From assembly GCF_004357985.1 (NCBI RefSeq), contig NZ_SMTF01000005.1, positions 124,001 to 188,000 of the forward strand: a stretch of 64,000 bases of DNA, written 5' to 3'. The position numbers and the translations under genes were made by a program. Of the stretch, positions 41,475 to 50,580 are shown in pieces; within the stretch, counting starts at the first letter, position 1; the number at the start of each line of letters is the position of its first letter. Under the pieces are notes generated by a model, which was given only the letters and a program-made list of their open reading frames with translations, ran no database searches and was not told where the DNA came from. Source of the stretch: Luteimonas aestuarii. GTDB taxonomy: Bacteria > Pseudomonadota > Gammaproteobacteria > Xanthomonadales > Xanthomonadaceae.

Positions 41475-42399
41475 CCACCGCAACCGGCCGTGGCGCAGGT
41501 GCCTTGCGTGCCTTCGCCAGCGTGATCGCCACCACGCCCGCCAGCACCACCACCATCGCACCGATGTCGTGCGCGCTGAAGCGCTCGGCCGCCAGCCACG
41601 CGCCCAGCACCACCGCGATCACCGGATTGACGTAGGCATAGCTGCCGGCCAGCGCAGGCCGTACGTGGTGCAGAAGCCACACGTAGGCGGTGAAGCCGAC
41701 GATGGAGCCGAACGACACCAGGTAACCCACCGACAGCGTGGACTGCCAGGTTGGCCACTGGTGCAGGCGCTCGCCCATGGCGAAACCGGCCAGCGGCAGC
41801 AGCACGCCGGCAACCAGCATCTGCGCCGCTGCGCCCATGAACGGCGACGGCAGGTCGCGGCCGCGGCTCCAGATCGACCCATAGGCCCACGCCAGCGGCG
41901 CGATCAGCAAGGCGATCAATCCCACCGGCGTGCCGGTGAGGCTGCTGCCGGCATTGAGCCACAACACCCCGACGAAACCGATCGCCAGACCGATCCATTC
42001 CAGTCCCTGCGGACGTTCGCCGCGAAGGCTCGCGAACAACCCCATCCACAGCGGTGCCGAGGCCACCGCCACCGCGGCGAGCCCCGACGACACCGTCTGT
42101 TCTGCGATGCAGACCATGCCGTTGCCGAAGCCCAGCAGCAGCACTGCCATCACCGCGACGTTGCGCCACTGCGCGCCGGTGGGCGCCGGTACACCGCGCC
42201 AGCGCAACACCGCGTACATCAGGCCGCCGGCGACGAGGAAGCGGCTGCCCGCCATCAGCAGCGGCGGCCAGCCGCCCTCCAGCGCAAGCCGGATCGCGAG
42301 ATAGGTCGAACCCCAGACCACGTACACCAGCGCCAGTGCGCAGGCGACGGACATGGCGGAGGCACGCAGGGGAACAGCCGCAGTCGAATCGGCGCTCAT
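41458..42399 (-). CDS. EamA family transporter (YedA-like)
   Basis: A 313-residue transporter with two EamA repeats and ten helices. The start of repeat one is YVVWGSTYLAIRLALEGGWP, typical of YedA-type inner-membrane exporters of amino acids or drugs. Repeat two contains HVRPALAGSYAYVNPVIAVV, another hallmark. ATG 42399 begins MSADSTAAVP. It overlaps rarD downstream. Confidence 0.9.
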   Translation of the reverse strand: MSADSTAAVPLRASAMSVACALALVYVVWGSTYLAIRLALEGGWPPLLMAGSRFLVAGGLMYAVLRWRGVPAPTGAQWRNVAVMAVLLLGFGNGMVCIAEQTVSSGLAAVAVASAPLWMGLFASLRGERPQGLEWIGLAIGFVGVLWLNAGSSLTGTPVGLIALLIAPLAWAYGSIWSRGRDLPSPFMGAAAQMLVAGVLLPLAGFAMGERLHQWPTWQSTLSVGYLVSFGSIVGFTAYVWLLHHVRPALAGSYAYVNPVIAVVLGAWLAAERFSAHDIGAMVVVLAGVVAITLAKARKAPAPRPVAVDAERG

Positions 42400-42504
42400 C
42401 GCGGATACCGGGAAGGGAACAGGACGGCCGGGCCTGGCCCGGTGGCGGGATTCTACGCCCGCGGCGAACGACGGGCGTGGAACACCATGTTGCCGCGGAC
42501 ACGC

Positions 42505-42966
42505 CTATGGCACGTCGATGCGACGCAGGGGCAAGACGCATCTCTCGTGCGCGGCCTTGTGCGTCGGTCCAACGCTGGGCGACGTGGAAGGTCGCGGCAT
42601 CGGGCGTTGCCAGCAGACCGCACTCGGCGCGTCGCTCCGTTCGAAGCAGGCCTTGCCGTCGACCAGCTCAGTCGCCCGCCGGGTGAACCCGGCCCGGCAC
42701 GACTCCACCACACCCTTGCGCCAGGTCACCGTGCTGCCATCGGTCTCCGTGGCGAAGCTGCCGTCGGCGAAACGGCGCAAGCGCAAGGTATCGGCGTCAG
42801 CGAAACCCTACTGCGCGTGGAACGCGCCGCCATGGGGCGCCTGACCTTGCCAGCGGCCTTCGGGGACGCGTAGCGGTGCAACCTCGTCCCCGGTGAACGT
42901 TGCGGTCTCCCCCGTGTAGGCGATTGCGCTGGCGGCCGCCAGCGCAATCGCGACCGCGCGCGCCAT
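42505..42966 (-). pseudogene. Small exported protein gene with an in-frame stop
   Basis: A 154-codon frame that starts at ATG 42966 with an export signal (MARAVAIALAAASAIAYTGE) and continues in the same frame to 42505, interrupted by a single TAG at codon 53 (bases 42808-42810). The text on both sides reads as one protein: RWQGQAPHGGAFHAQ, stop, GFADADTLRLRRFADGSFAT. Three or four Cys residues in the second half suggest a periplasmic disulfide protein. I do not recognise the family. The stop could be a true nonsense mutation (from TGG or CAG) or a base error. It is preceded by prc on the same strand. Confidence 0.55.
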
Positions 42967-42980
42967 GGTTACCGCCGTGG

Positions 42981-45164
42981 TTACTGCGTCCAGCGCCCTG
43001 GCGCGGTCGAACTCGGCAGCACCTGGGCCGACAGCTGGCGGTCGCCGTCGAGAAGCCGCATCGCATCTCCGAGGATCGCGGCGGACTCACGCAGCAGCGG
43101 GTCCGGACGCTTCTCGGCCGCCTTCTGCCGTGCGGCATCCTGCGCCACGTTGCGCTCGCCGGCCTGCAGGCCATCGTCGGTCTCGTCGCCCAGCGGGTCG
43201 ATCGCCAGGCCCAGGCGACGACGCTCTTCCTGCCGCGCCTGGCGGCGCGCGTCCTGGCGGTCGCGCTCGGCGCGGCGTTCGGCCTCGTTGAGCGAGATCC
43301 AGGTCTTGTCACGCTCGGCACGGAACTCGGCCACGTCTTCCTTCCACCAGCGGAACTCGGGATCCTCGGCCACGCGCGCCTGGTGCAGCGACTGCAGCCG
43401 CGGCAGCAGCTGGCCGAAGTTGCCGTAGGTCTCGTGCGGCACGGCCGCGATCTGTCGCCATGGCAGCGCATTGTCGTATGTGCTCTCGCCGTACTCGGTG
43501 GCATCGACGGTCACCGGGAACGCGAGGTCGGGCACCACGCCCTTGTTCTGGGTGCTGCTGCCGCCGGGGCGGAAGAACTGCGCGACGGTCAGCTTCACGT
43601 GGCCGAAGCGCTCGGTCTCGTTGGCCGGCCAGCGGTCCAGCGGCACGATGTTCTGCACCGTGCCCTTGCCGAAGGTCGCCTCGCCGATGACCAGGCCACG
43701 ACCGTAGTCCTGGATGGCACCGGCCACGATTTCCGACGCCGACGCCGAGCCGCGGTTGGTCAGCACCGCCAGCGGGCCGGTCCAGGCCACGGCGCCGCTG
43801 CGATCGCTCTCGACCGAGATGCGGCCACCGGACTGGCGCACCTGCACCACCGGGCCGCGTTCGATGAACAGGCCGGTGAGTTCGATCGCTTCGTTGAGCG
43901 AACCGCCACCATTGTTGCGCAGGTCCAGCACCACGCCATCGATGTTGTCCGACTTGTACTGCTCGAGGATGCGGGCGACGTCGCGGGTCGCCGAGGCGTA
44001 GTCGCCATCGCGCGTGCGGCGACGCTCGAAATCCTGGTAGAACGCCGGCAGCTTGATCACGCCGATGCGCTGCGCCGGCGCGCCCTGGGTGGCGGACGGG
44101 ATCTCGATGATCTCGGACTTGGCGGCCTGCTCTTCCAGCCGGATGCGCGCGCGGGTCAGCACGATGCGGTTGGGCGTGCTGTCGAGCGTGGCTTCGGCCG
44201 GGATCACGTCCAGCCGCACCTGGGTGCCGGACGGTCCCTTGATCTTGTCGACCACGTCGTCGATGCGCCAGCCCACCACGTCTTCCATGGCGCCGCTGGT
44301 TCCCTGGCCGACGCCGACGATGCGATCGCCGGGCTTGAACTGCTCGCTCAACATCGCCGGGCCGCCCGCGATCAGCTCGCGGATCACCACCACGTCGTCC
44401 TGCTTCTGCAGTTGCGCGCCGATGCCCTCCAGCGACAGCGACATGCTCTGGTTGAACAGGCGCGCGGTGCGCGGGTTCATGTAGTCGGTGTGCGGATCGA
44501 CGGTGGAGGTGTAGGCGTTGAGGAAGCTCTGGAAGGCATCCTCCTGGTTCAACGCGGCCACGCTGTTGGCGTAGTTCAGGTAACGGCGGTCGAGCGTCTT
44601 GCGGATCTCGTCCGGCTGTCGGCCGGCCAGCTTCAGGCGCAACCAGTCGTTGCGCACCGATTGCCGCCACAGCTGGTCAAGCGCTTGTGCATCGGCCCAC
44701 TCCGCGTCCTTGCGATCGTATTCCCAGCGGTCCTGGCCGGTGAAATCGAAGATGTCGCGCTTCAGCAACTCACGCGCGCCACCCATGCGTTCGGCCACTC
44801 GCTGCTTGTAAACCGCGAACACCGCGTACGCCGGCTCGAGGTTGCCGTTGCGCACGTCCTGGCCCAGGGACGCCTTGAAACCTTCGAACCCGGCCACGTC
44901 GTCGGCGCTGAAGAACAGCTTGTTGGCGTCCAGCGCCTCCAGGTAGTGATCGAAGATCTCCTGTGGCATCGCCGCGTCGAGCGGCCGCGGGCGGTAGGCG
45001 TAACGGCTGTCCGACAGCAGGCCATAGACCAGCTTGGAGGTGGTCACCTGTTCGGTGGTCGGCGCGGACGGCAGCGCGTCGGCATCGGCGCGGGCGATCA
45101 GCCCCAGCGGCAGCACCAGGGCCAGGGCGAGCAGGACGGCGGGGAGCGGACGTGGGGCTTTCAT
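42981..45164 (-). CDS. prc: Tail-specific (C-terminal processing) protease Prc
   Basis: A 727-residue periplasmic S41 protease that trims envelope proteins such as PBP3 and MepS in E. coli. The N-terminus is a signal peptide (LPAVLLALALVLPLGLIARA). A PDZ domain covers about 230-330. The catalytic site has Ser475 (GSASASE) and Lys500 (TFGKGT), with Asp486 between, the same 11/25 spacing as in E. coli Prc (S430, D441, K455). The C-terminal DUF3340-like region is charged and helical. The product is slightly longer than the E. coli enzyme. Confidence 0.93.
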   Translation of the reverse strand: MKAPRPLPAVLLALALVLPLGLIARADADALPSAPTTEQVTTSKLVYGLLSDSRYAYRPRPLDAAMPQEIFDHYLEALDANKLFFSADDVAGFEGFKASLGQDVRNGNLEPAYAVFAVYKQRVAERMGGARELLKRDIFDFTGQDRWEYDRKDAEWADAQALDQLWRQSVRNDWLRLKLAGRQPDEIRKTLDRRYLNYANSVAALNQEDAFQSFLNAYTSTVDPHTDYMNPRTARLFNQSMSLSLEGIGAQLQKQDDVVVIRELIAGGPAMLSEQFKPGDRIVGVGQGTSGAMEDVVGWRIDDVVDKIKGPSGTQVRLDVIPAEATLDSTPNRIVLTRARIRLEEQAAKSEIIEIPSATQGAPAQRIGVIKLPAFYQDFERRRTRDGDYASATRDVARILEQYKSDNIDGVVLDLRNNGGGSLNEAIELTGLFIERGPVVQVRQSGGRISVESDRSGAVAWTGPLAVLTNRGSASASEIVAGAIQDYGRGLVIGEATFGKGTVQNIVPLDRWPANETERFGHVKLTVAQFFRPGGSSTQNKGVVPDLAFPVTVDATEYGESTYDNALPWRQIAAVPHETYGNFGQLLPRLQSLHQARVAEDPEFRWWKEDVAEFRAERDKTWISLNEAERRAERDRQDARRQARQEERRRLGLAIDPLGDETDDGLQAGERNVAQDAARQKAAEKRPDPLLRESAAILGDAMRLLDGDRQLSAQVLPSSTAPGRWTQ

Positions 45165-45412
45165 CGCGTGGGGATCCTGAATGCGGCCAGTCGAGGATGT
45201 CGGAAGGATGTGACTGGTACCAGTGCTGAAAGTTGCATCGGCGCGACCCCGAATGTAAACCCTGCAGGCGACGGCAGCTGAACGCGCGGTCAGCGGTGTG
45301 GAGACGCGGCGATGGCCGGCCTGCACTTCACCTCGACCGAAGGCGCTGACCGTGCACCCGATCCGCCATGGCAACCCGGCCGGGAGCGGCCGGTCCGCGC
45401 GCATCTGCGCGG
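45165..45412. other. Intergenic region between prc and lipA
   Basis: Both neighbours are on the minus strand. The gap of 248 bases holds the prc promoter area and two GC hairpins (around 45372-45392 and 45394-45411) just beyond the lipA stop that could serve as its terminator, though neither has a clear U tract. Confidence 0.4.
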
Positions 45413-46420
45413 TCAGGCGGCGACGCCGGCCCCGGCCGCCTGCTGGTCGGCGTGGTAGGACGAGCGCACCAGGGGGCCCGAAGCGACGTGGGTGAAGCCC
45501 AGCGCCATGCCGTAGTCCTCCAGCGCCTTGAACTCGTCCGGCGTCCAGTAGCGCAGCACCGGGTGGTGGTGTGCGGACGGCTGCAGGTACTGGCCGATGG
45601 TGACCATCTCCACGTCGTGCGCGCGCAGGTCGCGCAGGGTGCCCTGCACCTGCTCCATGGTTTCGCCCAGGCCCAGCATGATGCCGCTCTTGGTCGGCAC
45701 GCCGGGATGCTGCGCCTTGAACTTCTGCAGCAGGGTCAGCGACCACTGGTAGTCGGCGCCCGGGCGCACGTTGCGGTAGAGCTCGGGCACCGTCTCGACG
45801 TTGTGGTTGAACACGTCCGGCGGTGCGGCGGCCAGGATCTCCAGCGCGCGCTCCATCCGGCCCTTGCCGCGGAAATCGGGGGTGAGGATCTCGATGCGGA
45901 TGCTGGGCGACTTCGCGCGCACCTCACGAATGCAGTCGACGAAGTGCCGGGCGCCGCCATCGCGCAAGTCGTCGCGGTCCACCGAGGTGATGACCACGTA
46001 CTTCAGGCCCATGTCGGCGATGGTGTTGGCCAGCGCCAGCGGCTCCGACGCATCCGGCGGCTTGGGCCGGCCGTGGGCCACGTCGCAGAACGAGCAGCGA
46101 CGGGTGCAGACTTCGCCGAGGATCATGAAGGTCGCGGTGCCGTGGCCGAAGCACTCGTGGATGTTCGGGCAGCTGGCTTCCTCGCACACCGTGACCAGAC
46201 GGTTCTCGCGCAGCTTGGCCTTGAGTGCGGCGACGGCGCCGTTGGACGGGATGCGCACGCGGATCCACGACGGCTTGCGCAGCACCGGCGCGTCGGCGAA
46301 CTGCACCGGCGAACGCGCGATCTTGTCGCCGGCCACCTGCCTGGCGCCGGGTACCAGCGACGGCGCGGCATCGGTGGCGACGACGGCAAGCGGGATGGCA
46401 CGGGAAGCAGGCGAGGTCAT
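45413..46420 (-). CDS. lipA: Lipoyl synthase
   Basis: A 335-residue radical-SAM enzyme that inserts two sulfurs into octanoyl groups to make lipoate on dehydrogenase E2 subunits. The auxiliary 4Fe-4S cluster is bound by [12 protein letters not shown], the SAM cluster by CTRRCSFC, and the C-terminal RSSYHA provides the Ser ligand. ATG 46420 is preferred to ATG 46450 because the latter overlaps a -10 box (TACAAT). It is downstream of lipB on the same strand with a 102-base gap that has its own promoter. Confidence 0.95.
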   Translation of the reverse strand: MTSPASRAIPLAVVATDAAPSLVPGARQVAGDKIARSPVQFADAPVLRKPSWIRVRIPSNGAVAALKAKLRENRLVTVCEEASCPNIHECFGHGTATFMILGEVCTRRCSFCDVAHGRPKPPDASEPLALANTIADMGLKYVVITSVDRDDLRDGGARHFVDCIREVRAKSPSIRIEILTPDFRGKGRMERALEILAAAPPDVFNHNVETVPELYRNVRPGADYQWSLTLLQKFKAQHPGVPTKSGIMLGLGETMEQVQGTLRDLRAHDVEMVTIGQYLQPSAHHHPVLRYWTPDEFKALEDYGMALGFTHVASGPLVRSSYHADQQAAGAGVAA

Positions 46421-46448
46421 GGCCACGGGCTCGGCGGATCGAAACGGC

Positions 46449-46454
46449 ATTGTA
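46449..46454 (-). promoter_or_regulatory. -10 box before lipA
   Basis: The minus strand reads TACAAT here, 28 bases before the ATG at 46420. A transcript from it would have a leader of about 20 bases, so lipA can be expressed apart from lipB. The -35 region is unclear. Confidence 0.45.
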
Positions 46455-46522
46455 AACGGTGCCCACGCAAGCGCCGGGAGTGGCGCTGGAACACTGCCAT
46501 GCCGGGGGTGGCACAGGGCAAG

Positions 46523-47188
46523 TCAGGCCGCATCGGCGGCATCGAACGCGGGTGCCGGCGCGGCTTCGAGCCGCAGCCCGAACTGGCGCGCCAGCTCGTC
46601 CAGCAGGACCGGCTTCACCGCCTCCAGCGCCGACGGTCCACCGAGGTCGTGCGTCGAGGTCACCGCCAGTCCGGCATAGCCGCAGGGGTTGATGCGCCGG
46701 AACGGCTCGAGGTCCATCGCGATGTTGAAGGCCAGGCCGTGGAACGTCCGGCCGCGACGCACGCGGATGCCGAGCGCGGCGACCTTGGCGTCGCCCACGT
46801 ACACACCGGGCGCGCCCTCGCGGCGCACCGCGATGATGTTCCACTCCAGCAGCGTGTCGATGATCGCCTGCTCGATCCGGCAGACGTAGTCGCGCACCCC
46901 CACCTTCAACCGCTTGATGTCGAGCAGCGGGTACACCACCAGTTGGCCCGGCCCGTGGTAGGTCACCTGCCCGCCGCGATCGACGTGCACCACCGGGATG
47001 TCGCCCGGCATCAACACGTGCTCGGGCTTGCCGGCCTGGCCGAGGGTGAACACCGGGTCGTGTTCGACCACCCAGAGTTCGTCGGGCGTGTCGTCGGTGC
47101 GCGCGTCGGTGAACGACTGCATCGCGCGCCAGACCGGTCCATAGGCCTGGCGGCCGAGGTCCCGCACCCGGGCAGGCATGTCGCTCAT
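46523..47188 (-). CDS. lipB: Lipoyl(octanoyl) transferase
   Basis: A 221-residue enzyme that moves octanoate from acyl carrier protein to E2 and GcvH proteins, the step before LipA. Conserved are the [13 protein letters not shown] segment, the [13 protein letters not shown]ys and the catalytic Cys in [12 protein letters not shown] 47188 overlaps the stop of the BLUF gene (ATGA), so lipB translation is coupled to a blue-light sensor. Confidence 0.95.
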   Translation of the reverse strand: MSDMPARVRDLGRQAYGPVWRAMQSFTDARTDDTPDELWVVEHDPVFTLGQAGKPEHVLMPGDIPVVHVDRGGQVTYHGPGQLVVYPLLDIKRLKVGVRDYVCRIEQAIIDTLLEWNIIAVRREGAPGVYVGDAKVAALGIRVRRGRTFHGLAFNIAMDLEPFRRINPCGYAGLAVTSTHDLGGPSALEAVKPVLLDELARQFGLRLEAAPAPAFDAADAA

Positions 47189-47640
47189 CGCGTCGCCACG
47201 CCCGGGGCCGGCGGGGCTCCCTCGCCGGCCAGGAAGCCGCGCATGGTGGCGGCAATGCCGCTGCTTCGATCCCCGGCCCGTGCCAACAGCTGCAACGCAC
47301 CGGCATCGGTCACCAGCCCGGAGAACACATCCTTGCCGTCGATCTGCGGCGCCTGCGCATAGCCCATCTGCCAACCGGGCATCATCCGCTCCACGCCATC
47401 CGCAATCTGCAGCATTTCCACCTCCCGGTGCCGCGGATCCTGGGCGATGCGCGCATAAAGCATTTCGACGTCGGTGCGCGCGCCTTCCAGCAGTTGCATG
47501 AACAAGCCCTCGCGAAACAGCAACAAGCCGGTGACGCCTTGCGCGCCGTTGTACCGGCGTGCCGCGAGCAGCAGCCGCAACAGGTCATCCGTCCCGAATT
47601 CGTAGGCCTGGCGGCTGCGGTAGAGCAGGCGACGGATCAC
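47185..47640 (-). CDS. BLUF-domain blue-light sensor protein
   Basis: A 151-residue protein that is almost only a BLUF domain, which binds FAD and reacts to blue light by shifting hydrogen bonds. The key residues are all in place: Tyr7, Asn31 and Gln49, with the same 24 and 18 spacing as Y21, N45 and Q63 of AppA. Other conserved phrases are [19 protein letters not shown] and [11 protein letters not shown]. The ~50-residue C-terminal extension has no output domain, so it must act by binding a partner. GTG 47640 starts it; the stop overlaps the lipB start. It lies between DUF493 and lipB. Confidence 0.92.
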   Translation of the reverse strand: MIRRLLYRSRQAYEFGTDDLLRLLLAARRYNGAQGVTGLLLFREGLFMQLLEGARTDVEMLYARIAQDPRHREVEMLQIADGVERMMPGWQMGYAQAPQIDGKDVFSGLVTDAGALQLLARAGDRSSGIAATMRGFLAGEGAPPAPGVATR

Positions 47641-47686
47641 GCGATGCCCCGGCGTGGGCCAGAACGCCGGCGACCGGCGATGGCTC

Positions 47687-47965
47687 CTACAGCGTCCACT
47701 TCACTTCCGGATGCCCACGCAGCGCCTCGTGCGCGGCCTCGTACTGCGCGCGATCCTCGGCGTGGAAGCTCAGCTTCACCGACACGTACTTGCCGCCGGT
47801 GGACTCGCGCCACGAGATGGTCTCGTCCAGCACGCGCAGCCCGGCGGCCATCAGCAGGCGGGGGATCTCGGACTCGAGCCCCGCGGTCGCCGATCCCATC
47901 GCGGTGATCTCGAACGTGCCGGGGAACTGGAAGCCGTGTTCAGGATTGTCGGATTTGATTTCCAT
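47687..47965 (-). CDS. DUF493 (YbeD) family protein
   Basis: A 92-residue ferredoxin-fold protein of the YbeD family, frequently next to lipB in proteobacteria. GFQFPGTFEITAMG at the start and KYVSVKLSFHAED in the middle are family phrases. The role is unknown; in E. coli ybeD also sits beside lipB. ATG 47965 is chosen. The BLUF gene follows 46 bases downstream. Confidence 0.9.
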   Translation of the reverse strand: MEIKSDNPEHGFQFPGTFEITAMGSATAGLESEIPRLLMAAGLRVLDETISWRESTGGKYVSVKLSFHAEDRAQYEAAHEALRGHPEVKWTL

Positions 47966-48176
47966 GGGCGGATTATCGGGGTGCAGGGCATCAATCCCAA
48001 GCATCGCACGCTGGCCTCGGCTGGTCCCGCAAGACGTTCGTTCTGTCGAAGCAGTTCGCTTTGCCTGCCGGCGAACGCACTAGAATCGAGCCCGACGGTG
48101 CCGCATGGGGGTCATGCACGGGGCATCGCCAGGGGCCCCGCGGGGCAGGACAGATCCATCTCCAGAGAAGGAAGCA

Positions 48177-49154
48177 ATGCCCATGACATTCCGTATCCAT
48201 GCGCTTGCGGTCGCGTTGACCGTCGGCACCGCCACCCTGCTCGCCACGCCCGCCGCCGATGCCCAGCGTCGCGGCAGCGCGCAAGAGGAGCGCCAGCAGA
48301 AGACCGCCGAGATCCCGACCTGCGCGCAGCCGCTGGGCGCGATTGCGGTCCTCGAGCCCGAAGGCACCAACTGGTGGACCGGCCAGCAGCTGCAGTCGCC
48401 GGCCGCGCTGATCAAGATGTACGTGCAGCGTTCGCGCTGCTTCACCCTCGTCGATCGCGGCCGCGGCATGGCCGCGATGCAGGCCGAGCGCGAGCTGGCC
48501 TCCGGCGGCGACCTGCGTCGTGGCTCGAACATCGGCCGCGGCCAGGTCCGTGCCGCCGACTACGTGCTGGTACCCGATTTGATTTCCCAGAACGCCAATG
48601 CCGGCGGCAATGCCGTCGGCGCCGTGCTGGGCGGACTGCTGGGCAGCCGCAACGCCAACCTCGGCCGCGTGGCCGGCGGCATCAACCTGCAGCGCAAGAC
48701 CGCCGACGTGATGCTGACGGTTACCGACGTGCGCTCGTCCGAGCAGGTGGCGATGACCGAGGGCCATGCCACCAAGACCGACCTGGGCTGGGGTGGCAGC
48801 GGCAGTTTCTGGGGCGGCAGCGGCTGGGGTGCGGCCGGTGCCTCGGGCTACAGCAATACCGAGATCGGCCAAGTGCTGGCGCTGGCCTACCTGCAGGCCT
48901 ATACCGACCTGGTCGCCCAGCTCGGCGGACTGCCGGACAACGCGTCCGCGGCCAATGTGCACCAGGCCGTGACCATGACCCGCACCGGGCGACTGCTGAA
49001 GAACGCCAACGGCAGCGGTGGCGCCGTGCGCGACCTCGACCCGGGCATGATGCTGTACCCCACCGGCAACAAGGAAGGCACGATGTGGGAAGTCGAGGAC
49101 GAGCTGGGCAACAAGGGCTGGGTGAATTCCACCCTGCTGGAGCTGTCGCGCTGA
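48177..49154 (+). CDS. CsgG/HfaB-like exported protein with SH3-type tail
   Basis: A 325-residue exported protein. A signal peptide (about residues 5-28) is followed by a CsgG-like domain with FTLVDRGRGMAAMQAERELA, ADYVLVPDLISQN and INLQRKTADVMLTVTDVRS. This family includes outer-membrane pores for curli and holdfast proteins, yet this one lacks a lipobox Cys. The last ~55 residues (GRLLKNANG..., KGWVNSTLLEL) look like a bacterial SH3 domain, which would bind peptidoglycan. AAGGA stands before ATG 48177. A strong terminator follows at 49181. Confidence 0.82.
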   Translation: MPMTFRIHALAVALTVGTATLLATPAADAQRRGSAQEERQQKTAEIPTCAQPLGAIAVLEPEGTNWWTGQQLQSPAALIKMYVQRSRCFTLVDRGRGMAAMQAERELASGGDLRRGSNIGRGQVRAADYVLVPDLISQNANAGGNAVGAVLGGLLGSRNANLGRVAGGINLQRKTADVMLTVTDVRSSEQVAMTEGHATKTDLGWGGSGSFWGGSGWGAAGASGYSNTEIGQVLALAYLQAYTDLVAQLGGLPDNASAANVHQAVTMTRTGRLLKNANGSGGAVRDLDPGMMLYPTGNKEGTMWEVEDELGNKGWVNSTLLELSR

Positions 49155-49180
49155 GCGACGCCGTCCGGCGATGAATGCAG

Positions 49181-49210
49181 GAAGGGCCGGCAATGCCGGC
49201 CCTTCTTCTT
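49181..49210 (+). terminator. Rho-independent terminator after the CsgG-like gene
   Basis: An 11-bp perfect stem (GAAGGGCCGGC / GCCGGCCCTTC) with a 3-base loop, followed by TTCTTCG. It ends 26 bases past the CsgG-like stop and faces the convergent dacC gene. Confidence 0.85.
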
Positions 49211-49270
49211 CGTTGCAGTGCCCTGGCGGCAGGCATCCGCACGCGCAAGGTCGCGCGTGCGCGGCCCGGC

Positions 49271-50515
49271 TCAATCCGAGTTCCACCACATCAGGAACTC
49301 GTGCCACAGGCGCTTGAAGAAGCCGGCCTGCTCCACCGCTTCCAGCGCCACCAGCGGACGCTCGGCAATGACTTCGCCATCCAGCGTGACGCGCACGGTG
49401 CCTACCTGCTGGCCCTGCTCGATCGGCGCGACCAGCTGCGTCGGCACGTCCATCGACGGCTGCAGCTGTGCGTACTTGCCACGCGGCATGGTGACCAGCA
49501 GCGGCTCGGCCACGCCGAGGTTCACTTCGTTGGCCTTGCCCTTCCACACGCGCTGCGTGGACACGGTGGTGCCTGCGTCGTACAGGGCGTGGGTTTCGAA
49601 GAAGCGGAAGCCCCAATTGAGCAACGCCAGCGAATCAGTGGCGCGCTGCGCTTCGCTGGTCGAGCCCATCACCACCGACACCAGGCGCTGGTCGCCGCGC
49701 TTGGCCGACGCCAGCAGGCAGTAGCCGGCGCCGGAATGGTGGCCGGTCTTGATGCCGTCAACGCTGTCGTCTCGCCACAACAGCAGGTTGCGGTTGCGCT
49801 GGGTGATCGGGCCGACGGTGAATTCCTTGATCGCGTTGTAGGAGTACTCCTCGGGGAAGTCGCGCGCCATCGCGCTGCCCAACAGCGCCAGGTCGCGCGC
49901 GGTGGAGTAATGGTCGGGCTCGGACAGGCCGTGCGAATTGACGAAGTTGGAGTGCTTCATGCCGATGCGCTTGGCATAGGCGTTCATGAGCGCGGCGAAG
50001 GCGTCCTCGCTGCCGGCGACGTGCTCGGCCAGCGCGATCGCGGCATCGTTGCCCGACTGCACCACCATGCCCTTCTCCATCTCCAGCAGGGTCGCGGTCT
50101 GGTTGACCGGGAAACCGCTGTAGCTGCCGTCGGTACGCGCACCACCCTTGCGCCAGGCGTTCTCGGTCATCATCACCTGGTCGTCGGCGCTGACCTTGCC
50201 GGCCTGCATTTCCGCGGCAATGACATAGCTGGTCAGCACCTTGGTGATGCTGGCTGGTTCGACGCGCGCATCCACGTTGTGCCCGGCCAGGATCTGGCCG
50301 GTGGCGTGGTCCATCAGCAGCCAGGCATTGCCAACGATCTCGGGCGCCGGCGGAACCGGCAGGTCGTCGCTCAGCGCCGGCTGCGCGGAGATCGGTGCGG
50401 GTGCGGGCGTTGGCGTCTGCGCGATGGCCAGCCCGGCAACGGCAATGCAGGTGGCGACGAGGGCGGCAAGGCGCGCCGAAGCGCGGGCACGTGGCGACAG
50501 GCGGAACAGGTTCAT
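49271..50515 (-). CDS. dacC: D-alanyl-D-alanine carboxypeptidase (PBP5/6 type)
   Basis: A 414-residue low-molecular-weight penicillin-binding protein that removes the last D-Ala from peptidoglycan stems. A signal peptide comes first. The active-site Ser89 is in SITK, then SGN and KTGH. The C-terminal domain ends with the amphipathic anchor FFKRLWHEFLMWWNSD. The order dacC-rlpA-mltB-rodA-mrdA matches Pseudomonas. It is the last gene of the block, 65 bases after rlpA. Confidence 0.94.
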   Translation of the reverse strand: MNLFRLSPRARASARLAALVATCIAVAGLAIAQTPTPAPAPISAQPALSDDLPVPPAPEIVGNAWLLMDHATGQILAGHNVDARVEPASITKVLTSYVIAAEMQAGKVSADDQVMMTENAWRKGGARTDGSYSGFPVNQTATLLEMEKGMVVQSGNDAAIALAEHVAGSEDAFAALMNAYAKRIGMKHSNFVNSHGLSEPDHYSTARDLALLGSAMARDFPEEYSYNAIKEFTVGPITQRNRNLLLWRDDSVDGIKTGHHSGAGYCLLASAKRGDQRLVSVVMGSTSEAQRATDSLALLNWGFRFFETHALYDAGTTVSTQRVWKGKANEVNLGVAEPLLVTMPRGKYAQLQPSMDVPTQLVAPIEQGQQVGTVRVTLDGEVIAERPLVALEAVEQAGFFKRLWHEFLMWWNSD

Positions 50516-50580
50516 CGGCAATACGGGCTCTTCAGTGCACGGCCGCTGGTCGCAGCCGTGGGAGGACAGGAGGAATGAGT

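Noticed and set aside
42896-45281. Long plus-strand frame opposite prc
   Set aside because: Antisense shadow; prc has its complete catalytic residues on the minus strand.
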